A DNA stretch of 64,000 nt, taken from the NCBI RefSeq assembly GCF_036884255.1, contig NZ_CP145605.1:1302001-1366000 (forward strand). Direction: 5' to 3'. The translations under genes were made by a program, and so were the position numbers. Position 1 is the stretch's first letter; the number at the start of each line of letters is the position of its first letter. Of this stretch, positions 54,884 to 63,515 are shown piece by piece. Below the pieces are notes generated by a model. That model saw nothing but the letters and a program-made list of their open reading frames with translations. It was not told the origin of the DNA and ran no database searches. The stretch comes from Paenibacillus tundrae (GTDB taxonomy: Bacteria > Bacillota > Bacilli > Paenibacillales > Paenibacillaceae).

Positions 54884-55555
54884 ATGAGTGTAATTGAAGA
54901 CCGAGTGAAAGGGCTGGAGATGGAGTTTACGTTAAAAGACGGAACGACATTATTTCAATTCCCTGTGAATCCGGAAGAACTGAATATTTCCCGTACCAAA
55001 GGGTATGAGACGATCCAGATGCTGGAGCATGGTGAGTTTGATTTTGCACAAGGAGAGAAGGTGAAGGAGATCACCTTCTCTTCTTTTTTTCCCAAAGAAT
55101 ATGATGCATCCTACTGCACGTATGCAGATATCCCCGATCCACGTGTAGCGATGAACATATTGAATACATTTTTGGTATCAAAGAAGCCGCTGCGTTTCAT
55201 TATCACGAATACAGGTGTGAATGTGCCTGTCTATCTCGTGTCTCACAATACGACCTTCCGGGGTGGGGAGAGTGGGGATATTTATTTTGACCTCACCATG
55301 CGTACTTGGCGGGACTCGAAGGTAGAGAAGACGAGTGCGAAGACAGCAGGCCAGGCAGGCAAGACAAATACTCGAACAGATCTGAAAAAGACAAACAAGA
55401 CGTACATCGTTAAATCTGGAGATTCTCTATCCAAAATAGCCAAGCTGGAGCTTGGGAGCAGTTCCGAATGGAACGAGATCTACAAGCTCAATACCAAGAC
55501 CATCGGTAGTGATCCGAACCGGATCAAGCCAGGGCAGAAGCTGGTGATGCCGTGA
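54884..55555 (+). CDS. xkdP: LysM-domain tail protein (XkdP-like)
   Basis: A 223-residue protein. The N-terminal 150 residues (FQFPVNPEELNISRTKGYETIQMLEHGEFDF) match the XkdP-type tail/baseplate hub adaptor, and the C-terminal 50 residues form one LysM repeat (YIVKSGDSLSKIAKLELG...). It lies after the tape measure behind GAAAGGAGG, and its stop overlaps the next start (GTGA). The LysM part may contact peptidoglycan during penetration. Confidence 0.9.
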   Translation: MSVIEDRVKGLEMEFTLKDGTTLFQFPVNPEELNISRTKGYETIQMLEHGEFDFAQGEKVKEITFSSFFPKEYDASYCTYADIPDPRVAMNILNTFLVSKKPLRFIITNTGVNVPVYLVSHNTTFRGGESGDIYFDLTMRTWRDSKVEKTSAKTAGQAGKTNTRTDLKKTNKTYIVKSGDSLSKIAKLELGSSSEWNEIYKLNTKTIGSDPNRIKPGQKLVMP

Positions 55556-56535
55556 CATATCAAGTCATTATTGACGATCAATACGACGTGACCAAACTGG
55601 TGGAGACGATTACGCTGAAGGATTCGCTCGAACAGATTGCCTATCAGGCCAACATCCGGCTGGCGGTGTCTGCATCTTCGGGTCTGCCTGCGATATCACC
55701 GGGGATGCCGGTGCGGATCAGTGGGGTTCCTTTTGGCGAAAAATCGAAGGTTCCTTTAGTGCATCCTGCTGTCATCTGGGAGGTCGAAAGCTCCAATAGT
55801 GGCACGAAGCGATTGTCTCTTACGGTGTACGACCGCATGATCTATCTGGAGAAGTCAGAGGATGAGTTCCTGTTACCGAAGGATCAGACCGCGACGCAGC
55901 GGCTCAAAACGTACGCTAAGGAATGGAAAATTCCCTGTGCCACGCTGCCAGATACGAAAACCAAACTTGGGAAGGCGGTGTATCGGGCGCAGACGATTTT
56001 CTCGATGATGTTTGCCGATCTGAAAGAAACTGCGAAGTCAGGTGGAGATATGTATCATCCTCGAATGACGTCTGGCGGGTTGCAGCTTTATCAGGTTGGC
56101 AGTAACACGAAGGTGCACGAGCTAGATCGGCTCATCGATCTGACTCAGATGCGGACGCTCGAAGGTGCTGTTACAAAGGTGAAAGTCATGGCGGCTTCAG
56201 AGTCGGGGAGCGGGAAAGAGGTTCCCTCCAAAGTTCTGGCCATTGAGCAGGATGGTGTAGCTGAACTCGGTACATTGCAAAAGTTGGTCGAGGACGACCA
56301 AGTGAAAACAGCCGCCGCCGCTAAGAAACTGGCGAAGAGTCGTCTGGCTGGGATTCAGGAGACATTTACCGTAACTGCGCCAGATATCAATACCATTCGA
56401 GCCGGGGATGCCGTGTTATTGAAAGGGCTGAAGCTAATCGTCATGTCGGTGAGCCGTGATCTATCTGGAGCTGGAACGATGACGTTGGAACTAGCTACGG
56501 CTGAGATGGTGAGAAGGAGGGTTTACCTTGAATAA
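55552..56535 (+). CDS. xkdQ: baseplate hub protein (XkdQ-like)
   Basis: A 327-residue protein (YQVIIDDQYDVTKLVETITLKDSLEQIAYQANI opening, YDRMIYLEKSEDEF in the middle) of the XkdQ/gpD-like hub group. It joins tube and baseplate. GTG start 55552 overlaps the previous stop by 4 bases. The last 8 bases overlap the next gene. Confidence 0.85.
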   Translation: MTYQVIIDDQYDVTKLVETITLKDSLEQIAYQANIRLAVSASSGLPAISPGMPVRISGVPFGEKSKVPLVHPAVIWEVESSNSGTKRLSLTVYDRMIYLEKSEDEFLLPKDQTATQRLKTYAKEWKIPCATLPDTKTKLGKAVYRAQTIFSMMFADLKETAKSGGDMYHPRMTSGGLQLYQVGSNTKVHELDRLIDLTQMRTLEGAVTKVKVMAASESGSGKEVPSKVLAIEQDGVAELGTLQKLVEDDQVKTAAAAKKLAKSRLAGIQETFTVTAPDINTIRAGDAVLLKGLKLIVMSVSRDLSGAGTMTLELATAEMVRRRVYLE

Positions 56536-56938
56536 CGATGATCCATATGGACAGTTTGCCGATGTGATGCGTGGTGCGATGAGCAATCATTCTCGTCAAG
56601 CCGTTAGTGGAATGGGTGCTGTATTGGGCACGGTGACGTCATCGGGTGTGAAGCTGGATGATTTCAAGCATGAGGTGCAGGATTATCTTGTTGCTGAGTT
56701 TCCCGGAACATTGACGCTGCCAGAGCGTGAGGTTGTTGGCGCAATCTCAGGGATCGGTGATGTGGCGAATGGCGGGACGACGAGCGTAGGGCGGTTTCTT
56801 TTGCAGGAGAGTGAAGTAGATGAAGCCAATTGGTCGCTGGGAAAAGGCTTGAAACCTGGAGATCGTGTTCTTGCCATGCGCGTGAATAGCGGGAACGACA
56901 TCGTAGTGCTGTGTAAGGTGGTGAGTGCCAATGCCTAG
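56528..56938 (+). CDS. DUF2577/XkdR-like baseplate protein
   Basis: A 136-residue protein starting at TTG 56528, 8 bases after AAGGAGG. The sequence (MGAVLGTVTSSGVKLDDFKHEVQDYLVAEFPG, PGDRVLAMRVNSGNDIVVLCKV) fits the DUF2577 family found between hub and DUF2634 genes. It is part of the baseplate set; its exact role is unknown. It overlaps genes on both sides. Confidence 0.8.
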   Translation: MNNDDPYGQFADVMRGAMSNHSRQAVSGMGAVLGTVTSSGVKLDDFKHEVQDYLVAEFPGTLTLPEREVVGAISGIGDVANGGTTSVGRFLLQESEVDEANWSLGKGLKPGDRVLAMRVNSGNDIVVLCKVVSANA

Positions 56939-57386
56939 TCTGTTTCCTGATCGAGGTGTGGTCTGGGGCGATGAGGAGGATCTGTCGGGTGCGGCTTCGG
57001 AAGAGGTGACCTTTGGACGAAGCTGGCGATTCGACTATGATGTTGGAGATTTTGTACTGACTCCGAGTGGTAAAGTTGCCGTGGCAGATGCCCATGAGGC
57101 TTGGGTTCAGTGGTGCATCAAAGCGGTCAAAACGCCGCGTTACCGGCATGTGATCTATTCTCGGAACTATGGCTCCGAGCTTGAGGATCTGATCGGGAAG
57201 GGGGATCGCCGGGGTGTGATGGAAAGTGAGATCACTCGTATGGTGAGTGAGACGTTATTGGCAGATCCGCGCACTGAATCGGTAGATCAGTTCACATTCA
57301 ATTGGAACCTTGAGCAATGTATGTTTTCTTGTCGGGTGGCGAGTGTGCAGGAAGAGATGTTTATTTTGGAAAGTGAGGTGATCTGA
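56931..57386 (+). CDS. DUF2634/XkdS-like baseplate wedge protein (gp25-like)
   Basis: A 151-residue protein of the DUF2634/gp25-like baseplate family (FDYDVGDFVLTPSGKVAVADAHEAWVQWCIKAVKTPRYRHVIY, then EITRMVSETLLADPRTESVDQF). It helps start sheath assembly at the baseplate. I choose ATG 56931 because AAGGTGG lies about 8 bases upstream. It overlaps the previous stop by 8 bases. Confidence 0.85.
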   Translation: MPSLFPDRGVVWGDEEDLSGAASEEVTFGRSWRFDYDVGDFVLTPSGKVAVADAHEAWVQWCIKAVKTPRYRHVIYSRNYGSELEDLIGKGDRRGVMESEITRMVSETLLADPRTESVDQFTFNWNLEQCMFSCRVASVQEEMFILESEVI

Positions 57387-57390
57387 CGGG

Positions 57391-58530
57391 ATGGCTGAGA
57401 TGCCGCGTTATTTGGAGGATCAGACGGAGGAACAGATTATGCAGCGCATGCTGGATCGTCTGCCCGCGGATCTGGATAAGTCAGAGGGTTCTTTCTTGTG
57501 GGATGCAGAGGCTCCGGTAGCGTTCATGTTATCTGAAGCCGCACTCTGGGCACAGGAATTATTACGGCGTGGATTCGCAAGTACGGCTGCAAGCAGTGAT
57601 CCGAATTTCCGTTCGGAGGAGCTGGATTTACGTGCTGGAGAGCATGGCATTATTCGGCGGGCTGCGGTGGTGGCACAAGGTGTGGTGAGATTCGTAGGTA
57701 CGCCGGGGAAGGTGGTGCCAGCAGGCACCGTAGTTGCAACACTCGCCGACGAAGTCTCAGGCGAAGCTTCGTTAGAGTATGAGACGGTTGGCCGTGTGGA
57801 GCTAGGTGATGATGGTTCTGGCGTCGTCGGTGTACGAGCACTCGTTGCGGGAAAAGAGAGCAATGTGCCAGCAGGCACGGTAACCGTGCTGTCTACACCG
57901 ATGAGCGGCGTGACTTCGGTCACGAACATGGATGTGATCAAGGGCGGAGCGGATATTGAAGCAGATACCGCTTTGCTAGAACGCTTCTATGCCAAAGTCC
58001 GCAATCAGGGAACCAGTGGTAACAAAGCTCAATATGTACAGTGGGCAAGCGAAGTTCCAGGCGTTGGAGCGACGCGAGTTATTCCGCTCTGGCAGGGGCC
58101 GGGCAGTGTGGGGCTGTATTTGCTGGATACGGACAAGCGAGCTGCGGGCAGTGATCTAGTGGCGGCCGTGCAGAAGTACGTAGACCCAACACAGGATGGA
58201 CAAGGTGAAGGCGTTGCACCCGCGGGGCCTGTAGTAACCGTCATGCCGGCAGAGGAAGTACCGATGAACATTCAGGTGAAGCTGACACTGGCGAGTGATG
58301 CCACGCTAGCCGATGTGCGGGAGTTGATCGAACGCGGGGTGACCGCGTATCTGAAGCAGCTTGCTTTTGCCGATCCGCTCGTTCGCTACACACGTATTGC
58401 TGCCATCCTGCTCGACATTCCGCCGATCATCGACTATACGGAGCTTACCGTGAATGGTGTGAGTGACCAGAATATTGAGATGACAGCAAGTCAGGTGGCG
58501 GTGTTAGGAACGGTGGATGTGCATGAATAG
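57391..58530 (+). CDS. xkdT: baseplate J family protein (XkdT-like)
   Basis: A 379-residue baseplate wedge protein of the gpJ family. The N-terminal FLWDAEAPVAFMLSEAALWAQELLRRGF and the later GTVVATLADE and GVAPAGPVVTVMPAEEVPMNIQVKL motifs are characteristic. It forms the arms that carry the fibre. It begins 5 bases after the previous stop. Confidence 0.92.
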   Translation: MAEMPRYLEDQTEEQIMQRMLDRLPADLDKSEGSFLWDAEAPVAFMLSEAALWAQELLRRGFASTAASSDPNFRSEELDLRAGEHGIIRRAAVVAQGVVRFVGTPGKVVPAGTVVATLADEVSGEASLEYETVGRVELGDDGSGVVGVRALVAGKESNVPAGTVTVLSTPMSGVTSVTNMDVIKGGADIEADTALLERFYAKVRNQGTSGNKAQYVQWASEVPGVGATRVIPLWQGPGSVGLYLLDTDKRAAGSDLVAAVQKYVDPTQDGQGEGVAPAGPVVTVMPAEEVPMNIQVKLTLASDATLADVRELIERGVTAYLKQLAFADPLVRYTRIAAILLDIPPIIDYTELTVNGVSDQNIEMTASQVAVLGTVDVHE

Positions 58531-58566
58531 TGAGAAAAAATCAGAGTGGGAAGGAGATTAGCAGAT

Positions 58567-59157
58567 ATGAGTAATCCTTCTACGATGAGTGTGAAGCTGA
58601 CAAGCCCGAAGGGGCGGGAGCTTTTCTCGTATTTGCCCAGTTATTATGAGACTTCACGGGTGATGCAAGCCGATATGCAATCCAAAGGTACTGAGATGGA
58701 TCTGCTGTATGAGGCACTGGATGAGACATTGGATCAATTTTTTGTCCGTACGGCGACATGGGGATTAGGTTACTGGGAGCAGGAACTGGGCATTGAAACA
58801 GATCGTCTCAAACCTGTTGAACAACGGCGTGCTGTCGTGGAATCCAAGCTAAGAGGAGCTGGGAAGTTCTCGGGTAGGCTTGTTGCCAACGTGGCTGAGG
58901 CGTATGCCGGAGGTAAGGTGGATGTTTCTTTTCAGCCGGAAGCATGGAGCTTTACCCTGAGTTTTGTTGATAGGATGGGCATTCCGCCCAATATTGATGA
59001 TCTCAAACGGGCAATCGATGAACTGAAGCCGGCGCATATGGCTGTGGAGTATGAGTATCGCTATCTGATCTGGGACGATCTGGACAACAAACAGATTACC
59101 TGGGATGAACTAGATGCCGCGTCCCTGACGTGGAACGAACTGGAGGTGTGGGCATAA
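58567..59157 (+). CDS. DUF2313/XkdU-like tail protein (YmfQ family)
   Basis: A 196-residue protein (LFSYLPSYYETSRVMQADMQSKGTEMDLLYEALDETLDQFFVRTATWGL) of the DUF2313/gpI-like family that links baseplate and fibre. I choose ATG 58567 because AAGGAG ends 10 bases before it; the frame is open 21 bases further but that start would lie inside the ribosome site. The C-terminus holds a repeated W-D-x-L-D / W-D-E-L-D / W-N-E-L-E pattern. The stop overlaps the fibre start as TAATG. Confidence 0.88.
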   Translation: MSNPSTMSVKLTSPKGRELFSYLPSYYETSRVMQADMQSKGTEMDLLYEALDETLDQFFVRTATWGLGYWEQELGIETDRLKPVEQRRAVVESKLRGAGKFSGRLVANVAEAYAGGKVDVSFQPEAWSFTLSFVDRMGIPPNIDDLKRAIDELKPAHMAVEYEYRYLIWDDLDNKQITWDELDAASLTWNELEVWA

Positions 59158-60650
59158 TGCCAAAAGAAACTGATCGACTGAAGTTACCCTTGCCCCTTGG
59201 GAATGAGAGTGTAACCCGGGAGAGTATTAATGGGATTTTTGAGAATATTGATGCAGGTGTGGCGACACGGGAGGATTTGGATACGCTCCGTGAAGCAGTG
59301 AGTCAGATGGATATTCCTGATGCGTCTTTGACGCAGAAGGGAAAGGTGCAGTTGTCCAATAAAACGGATGGGACTTCTGAAGCGGTTGCTGCAACAGAAA
59401 AAGCAGTCAATGACGTGAGACAGTTACTTTTTCAATTTGTAAGTGACGGTAAGGCTAAGTTAAAAGAGACAATCGTTACTGGTAAAGGGGGCACAGTCTC
59501 TCAAGCTGGAAGTGTTCCCACTTTTGATGAATTAGACGCAGGTATTGCGTCCATTAAAGTAACAGATTATGACTTTGGAGATTCAAGTATTAATAGGGTG
59601 ATTTCTTCAAACACAACTTACAGTGTGGGTACTGATTCATATCTCGTTCTTAAGTCTAAAAACTTAACGATAAACGCCGGAGTGTCGTTTGAAATAAATT
59701 CTCCAAATTCAGGTTTAATTCTCTATTGCGAAGGTGATCTCATTATTAATGGGACGATAGATCAATCTGAAAAAGGTGGGTGGGGTATGGGTGATATTTT
59801 ACCCGCACCACTTTTTCAACTACCTTCTGGATTTAATACGATGGCACACGAAATTGGACTTCCTTGGGGAGGTAGCGGAGGAAGTGGAGGAAGAGGTGGC
59901 GGTTCAGCTAATATGATGGTGGGCGGAAAAGGAGCAAAAAGAAGATTGTTAGGAGGGTTTGGCGGAGGAGGAGGAGGAGGAGGTACTGAAGTCAGGTCTG
60001 GCTCAACGAAAGGCAGTGCGTTATTGGGCGGAAGAGGCGGAGGGTTTGAAACTAATAAGACAGGGATAATTTATGATTTTCAAGATACTAATCGACCTTC
60101 CCGTGAAATAGATCCGTGGGAGTGGAACGGAAATGATGGGAAATATGGTCAAGGTGGACAAGGCGCTGTCTATGATCTAGGCGCGGGAACAAGAGCTAAC
60201 GGAAAAGGTGGGGCATGTCTTGGTGCAGGTGGTGGTGGTGGTGGCGGTACTGCTAGGGGGGCGGCTGAGTCTGTATCTCATGGTTTAGCAGGAGGACGTA
60301 CCGGAGGTTTTGTTGCGATTATTGTAAGAGGAGATGTCACCATAGGAAGCACAGGGAAAATTCTAACTAAAGGTGGAGCAGGAGGAGCAGGAGGGAATGC
60401 CACAGCCAAAACCTATGATGGAATTATATTTTCAGGAGGAGGAGGAGGAGGAGGAGGAGGTGCTGGTGGAGGAGCAGTGATGATTTTGCACGGCGGAACT
60501 TACACCAATAACGGCACTATTGATACTTCTGGTGGATTAGGAGGGGCAAGTGGTGTAGGAAGAGATTCTAACAATACTCTCATGGATCAAGGGGTATCAG
60601 GTTTATCAGGCAGTGCCGGAGATATCAGGGTTAAACAAATAAATTTTTAA
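59157..60650 (+). CDS. tail fibre / receptor-binding protein, glycine-rich
   Basis: A 497-residue fibre. The N-terminal baseplate-attaching part is followed by a phage-fibre repeat (SLTQKGKVQLSNKTDGTSEAV, about residues 52-85). A long C-terminal part is made of Gly-rich stretches with runs of up to ten Gly codons (GGA/GGT), interspersed with beta-like segments. Such a domain usually forms a thin shaft or a polyglycine receptor-binding tip. The DNA from about 59450 on is more AT-rich than the rest of the operon, suggesting exchange of the tip. The start at 59157 overlaps the previous stop. Confidence 0.82.
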   Translation: MPKETDRLKLPLPLGNESVTRESINGIFENIDAGVATREDLDTLREAVSQMDIPDASLTQKGKVQLSNKTDGTSEAVAATEKAVNDVRQLLFQFVSDGKAKLKETIVTGKGGTVSQAGSVPTFDELDAGIASIKVTDYDFGDSSINRVISSNTTYSVGTDSYLVLKSKNLTINAGVSFEINSPNSGLILYCEGDLIINGTIDQSEKGGWGMGDILPAPLFQLPSGFNTMAHEIGLPWGGSGGSGGRGGGSANMMVGGKGAKRRLLGGFGGGGGGGGTEVRSGSTKGSALLGGRGGGFETNKTGIIYDFQDTNRPSREIDPWEWNGNDGKYGQGGQGAVYDLGAGTRANGKGGACLGAGGGGGGGTARGAAESVSHGLAGGRTGGFVAIIVRGDVTIGSTGKILTKGGAGGAGGNATAKTYDGIIFSGGGGGGGGGAGGGAVMILHGGTYTNNGTIDTSGGLGGASGVGRDSNNTLMDQGVSGLSGSAGDIRVKQINF

Positions 60651-60665
60651 GGAGGGGAATCCAGT

Positions 60666-61142
60666 ATGTATGCTGTTTATATCTACAATGAGCATGATGC
60701 AAAACAGGTTACTTTGAAAGAAAAGGTAATCGGTGAATTGTCTGAAATTGTGCAAGAAGTAGTTGCTAAAGACTACCAGGAAATAAAAGACTTTTATAGA
60801 GTTAGAACGACGCCCGCTATCATTTTTATACGTGATGACTTGCAAGGAGAACAACTTTTAAATGTGGATGAAGAGCAAGGGAAATTGCGTCTTGCACTAG
60901 AAGCATGGAAACAGCTTGAAGAAGAAGAAAAGAACATCCACGAAATGGAAACATATCGTATAGATTTTAAAGTTCAAGAAGAAATTCAAACAGCCGTTGA
61001 GTTAATAGGGATGCAGCTTGTACAGACGAAGATTCAACAAAAGCAAGAGGAGACAACGGCACGAAGCCTAGGAGCTGAACTAGTGGTTACTAAACTGGAG
61101 CTTGCACACTATAAAAACAATGAGCCGGAGGCGACAGCATAA
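60666..61142 (+). CDS. uncharacterised protein after the fibre gene (fibre-associated or chaperone)
   Basis: A 158-residue protein. The first 75 residues (AVYIYNEHDAKQ, RTTPAIIFIRDDLQGEQLL) look like a small alpha/beta domain, faintly thioredoxin-like; the rest is a charged Glu/Gln-rich helix. AAGGAGGGGAATCC precedes the ATG, and the stop overlaps the next start (TAATG). Position suggests a fibre assembly or accessory protein that travelled with the fibre, given similar AT-rich composition. Confidence 0.7.
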   Translation: MYAVYIYNEHDAKQVTLKEKVIGELSEIVQEVVAKDYQEIKDFYRVRTTPAIIFIRDDLQGEQLLNVDEEQGKLRLALEAWKQLEEEEKNIHEMETYRIDFKVQEEIQTAVELIGMQLVQTKIQQKQEETTARSLGAELVVTKLELAHYKNNEPEATA

Positions 61143-61276
61143 TGACAGACTATCAAATATTTGAAAAGGGCTATAAATACGGTTGGGCTAGTGAAAAACA
61201 AATGCTAGAAGCAGTTAAATATAAACTCATCACAGAAGAAGAGTATAAGCAGATTACAGGTAAAGAATATATGTAG
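61142..61276 (+). CDS. xkdX: XkdX-family small protein
   Basis: A 44-residue protein (MTDYQIFEKGYKYGWASEKQ and onwards, ending ITGKEYM) that matches the XkdX family: an aromatic N-terminus, then a short E-E-Y-K-Q-I-T-G motif. Its role is unknown, but it regularly follows fibre genes in PBSX-like elements. The start overlaps the previous stop, and a terminator follows. Confidence 0.85.
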   Translation: MTDYQIFEKGYKYGWASEKQMLEAVKYKLITEEEYKQITGKEYM

Positions 61277-61277
61277 T

Positions 61278-61323
61278 AACACGCATAGATCTAACCTAGT
61301 AGCGTGTTTTTTTATACCCCTAG
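61278..61323 (+). terminator. terminator between XkdX-like and holin genes
   Basis: AACACGC pairs with GCGTGTT across a 27-base loop and is followed by T residues. Partial read-through would feed the lysis genes. Confidence 0.6.
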
Positions 61324-61364
61324 AGTAATCAGGGGGATATTGAAAAAGGTAAGGGGGAGATGAG

Positions 61365-61850
61365 ATGGAAACAGTAGGTAAATGGCTTATGGCTGTTTGG
61401 AGCACGACAGCCTCATACTTCTTTGGTGGTTGGTCGGGTGTGCTAGGTGTATTGTTGGTGTTTGTAGCATTGGATTATATGACAGGATTTGCAGCGGCAG
61501 CTATGACAGGCACACTAAAGAGTAATATCGGGATGTTTGGCATCGCCCGAAAGGTATTTATTTTTGCAATGGTATCGGTGGCTCATCTGGTGGACGGTGT
61601 TCTGGGAGACGGACATTTGTTCAGGGATGCGGTCGCCTTTTTTTATATCGCGAATGAGCTGTTGTCCATTATTGAAAATGGTGGCAAACTTGGCGCGCCA
61701 ATTCCGCCTGCGATTCGGCAGGCAATAGAAGTGCTCAAGGGTAAGGGAGGAGCCGGGGATCACCCCGGTAACCTCCCTTTTAAGTCTAATGAGTCTTTTG
61801 CTCAAACAGATGATGATAGTGAAGTACAAAAGAAAAAAGATAAAAAGTAA
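61365..61850 (+). CDS. phage holin (toxin secretion/phage lysis family)
   Basis: A 161-residue protein of the Holin_4/TIGR01593 type, with about three hydrophobic segments (SGVLGVLLVFVALDYMTGFA, FIFAMVSVAHLVDGVLG, AVAFFYIANELLSIIENGG) and the conserved YMTG..A motif. A charged Lys-rich C-terminus ends it. It should open the membrane so that the endolysin can reach the wall and release the particles. Confidence 0.9.
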   Translation: METVGKWLMAVWSTTASYFFGGWSGVLGVLLVFVALDYMTGFAAAAMTGTLKSNIGMFGIARKVFIFAMVSVAHLVDGVLGDGHLFRDAVAFFYIANELLSIIENGGKLGAPIPPAIRQAIEVLKGKGGAGDHPGNLPFKSNESFAQTDDDSEVQKKKDKK

Positions 61851-62325
61851 TTGCAGCTTTACATTGTTCATCTACCGCACAAAAAAACAAATCTAATAGC
61901 AATTCAAATAGTGTGTAGAAAGCAAACCAATAGTAAGCTGGTAGCAAACCGAATAGGACTAGCCTCGAAGAATATTTTAGAATCATTTAGCTAATAAACT
62001 AGGAATAGAGTAGATCCAACAGTTTTATCTATCACTAGAATGATCAACCATACTCACACAAGAAATCCAAAAGTCCGGTGATACACCAAACGAAGAGAGC
62101 TCTGTCATTTTAGTGATGGGTACCTAACCACTAAACGTGTTTTGTTTTATAACACACCACACCAACACTAACCAACCCAGTAACCACCAAACCTATTCCA
62201 ACAACATTTCCTCCTAAACTCCCCCAAACTTCCAAAACATCAGGACATGCACACAGGCAAGCTACCTTGTCCTGACATCTACTATATACAAACGGCAAAC
62301 TTGCCGCGAAAAGGGTGTGAGAACC
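61851..62325. other. gene-free interval between holin and endolysin with a G-poor tract
   Basis: The first 280 bases are AT-rich. From about 62150 to 62238 the plus strand has almost no G and is A/C-rich. A perfect 8-bp hairpin TCAGGACA/TGTCCTGA lies at 62240-62275, and CGGCAA-AC-TTGCCG lies just before the endolysin ribosome site. No gene is convincing, although a minus-strand frame ends in a short hydrophobic stretch here. Confidence 0.5.
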
Positions 62326-63270
62326 ATGCAAACGAGAACGCCAGGCAATACACAGGGCATTGATGTCTCCCGATATCAGGGCACGATTGATTGGGCCAAA
62401 GTTAAGGCAAGTGGCATGACATTTGTGTTCATCAAAGCAACGGAGGGACGAACGTATACTGATCCAAATTTTCAGCAAAATGTGGCTGGCGCACTTGCGG
62501 CTGGCATGCTGGTGGGAACGTATCATTTTTTCCGCGGCACCTCTACAGAGATCGCCAAAGCAGAAGCAGCGCATTATGCGAACACTTTACAGAAGGTCGG
62601 GGGTGCGAAGGCATTACAATTACCTCCGGTCATGGACTATGAGAATAACCCCGGTAATTTGAGCAGAGCGCAGATGAACACTGTAGCCAAAGCCTTTCTA
62701 ACCGAATTACAACGTCTTACTGGCATAAAACCAATTATATATACGGGCAATTCATTTGCTGGAAACTTTGATGCCTCGCTCGGTACGTATGATCTATGGA
62801 TCGCGCGTTACAGCAACACACGGGTGCCGGATGACCAGCCTGCTTGGAAGCGTTGGACATTCTGGCAGTACACGGACTCAGGTAAGGTGAACGGCATTGT
62901 GGGCAACGTCGACATGAATGAGTTTGAGGGGACGGCAGCGCAGCTACGAGCTAGATATGCTACTACAACGACACCTCCAAATCCACCTAAACCGACAGAA
63001 CCCACGAATCCGCCGAACCCAACCGAACCACCGAAAGGGGGCGAACCGATGACAACTGAAGAGAAAGTAGCGTTTGATGCGTTGAAGGCACAGGTGGAGA
63101 GACTACAGGCACGCCAGCAAATGGAGGTTCCGGTATGGGCCAAAGCAGCTGTAGAAGCTGCATTAGCCTATGATCCGAAGAACCCGTTGTTTAGCATCGA
63201 TAACGGAGCGAGTTACGACTTTTATCGTTTTATCACGGTCATGCACCGTAGAGGTTTGTTTAAAAAATAA
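62326..63270 (+). CDS. GH25 endolysin (lysozyme)
   Basis: A 314-residue muramidase. The GH25 domain (about residues 1-215) shows GIDVSRYQGTIDW and the catalytic VMDYENN acid pair plus FWQYTDSG. After a Pro/Thr/Asn-rich linker, the last 75 residues hold a coiled region and an aromatic-basic tail (DFYRFITVMHRRGLFKK) that may bind the wall. No signal peptide is present, fitting release through the holin. I choose ATG 62326, 10 bases after AAGGG; a GTG at 62317 is too close to it. Confidence 0.92.
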   Translation: MQTRTPGNTQGIDVSRYQGTIDWAKVKASGMTFVFIKATEGRTYTDPNFQQNVAGALAAGMLVGTYHFFRGTSTEIAKAEAAHYANTLQKVGGAKALQLPPVMDYENNPGNLSRAQMNTVAKAFLTELQRLTGIKPIIYTGNSFAGNFDASLGTYDLWIARYSNTRVPDDQPAWKRWTFWQYTDSGKVNGIVGNVDMNEFEGTAAQLRARYATTTTPPNPPKPTEPTNPPNPTEPPKGGEPMTTEEKVAFDALKAQVERLQARQQMEVPVWAKAAVEAALAYDPKNPLFSIDNGASYDFYRFITVMHRRGLFKK

Positions 63271-63326
63271 GGCTAATCCTAAATGAGTGTATGCATTCTA
63301 CATGTAAATGTAGGCTTACCAAAGCC

Positions 63327-63362
63327 AAAGACGCCATTCTTTAATGAGATGGCGTCTTTCTT
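63327..63362 (+). terminator. terminator of the tail/lysis operon
   Basis: AAAGACGCCAT pairs with ATGGCGTCTTT around an 11-base loop, followed by CTTTG. Confidence 0.8.
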
Positions 63363-63515
63363 TGTGTGTTTAATTGCTAATCATTTTACGCGGGAAGGAG
63401 AAGGTAGCGAAAACTGAAGAAGCGAAGCGTTAGCCCCAAAGCTTACTGAAAAGTAATCTGGGGGTTACAGCGACCTTCGAGGTTTTCTATCATCGGAGTG
63501 CAGCGCAACCAACCC

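Noticed and set aside
62131..62574. 147-codon minus-strand frame overlapping the endolysin gene
   Set aside because: Most of it is a shadow of the endolysin coding sequence; only its end lies in non-coding DNA.
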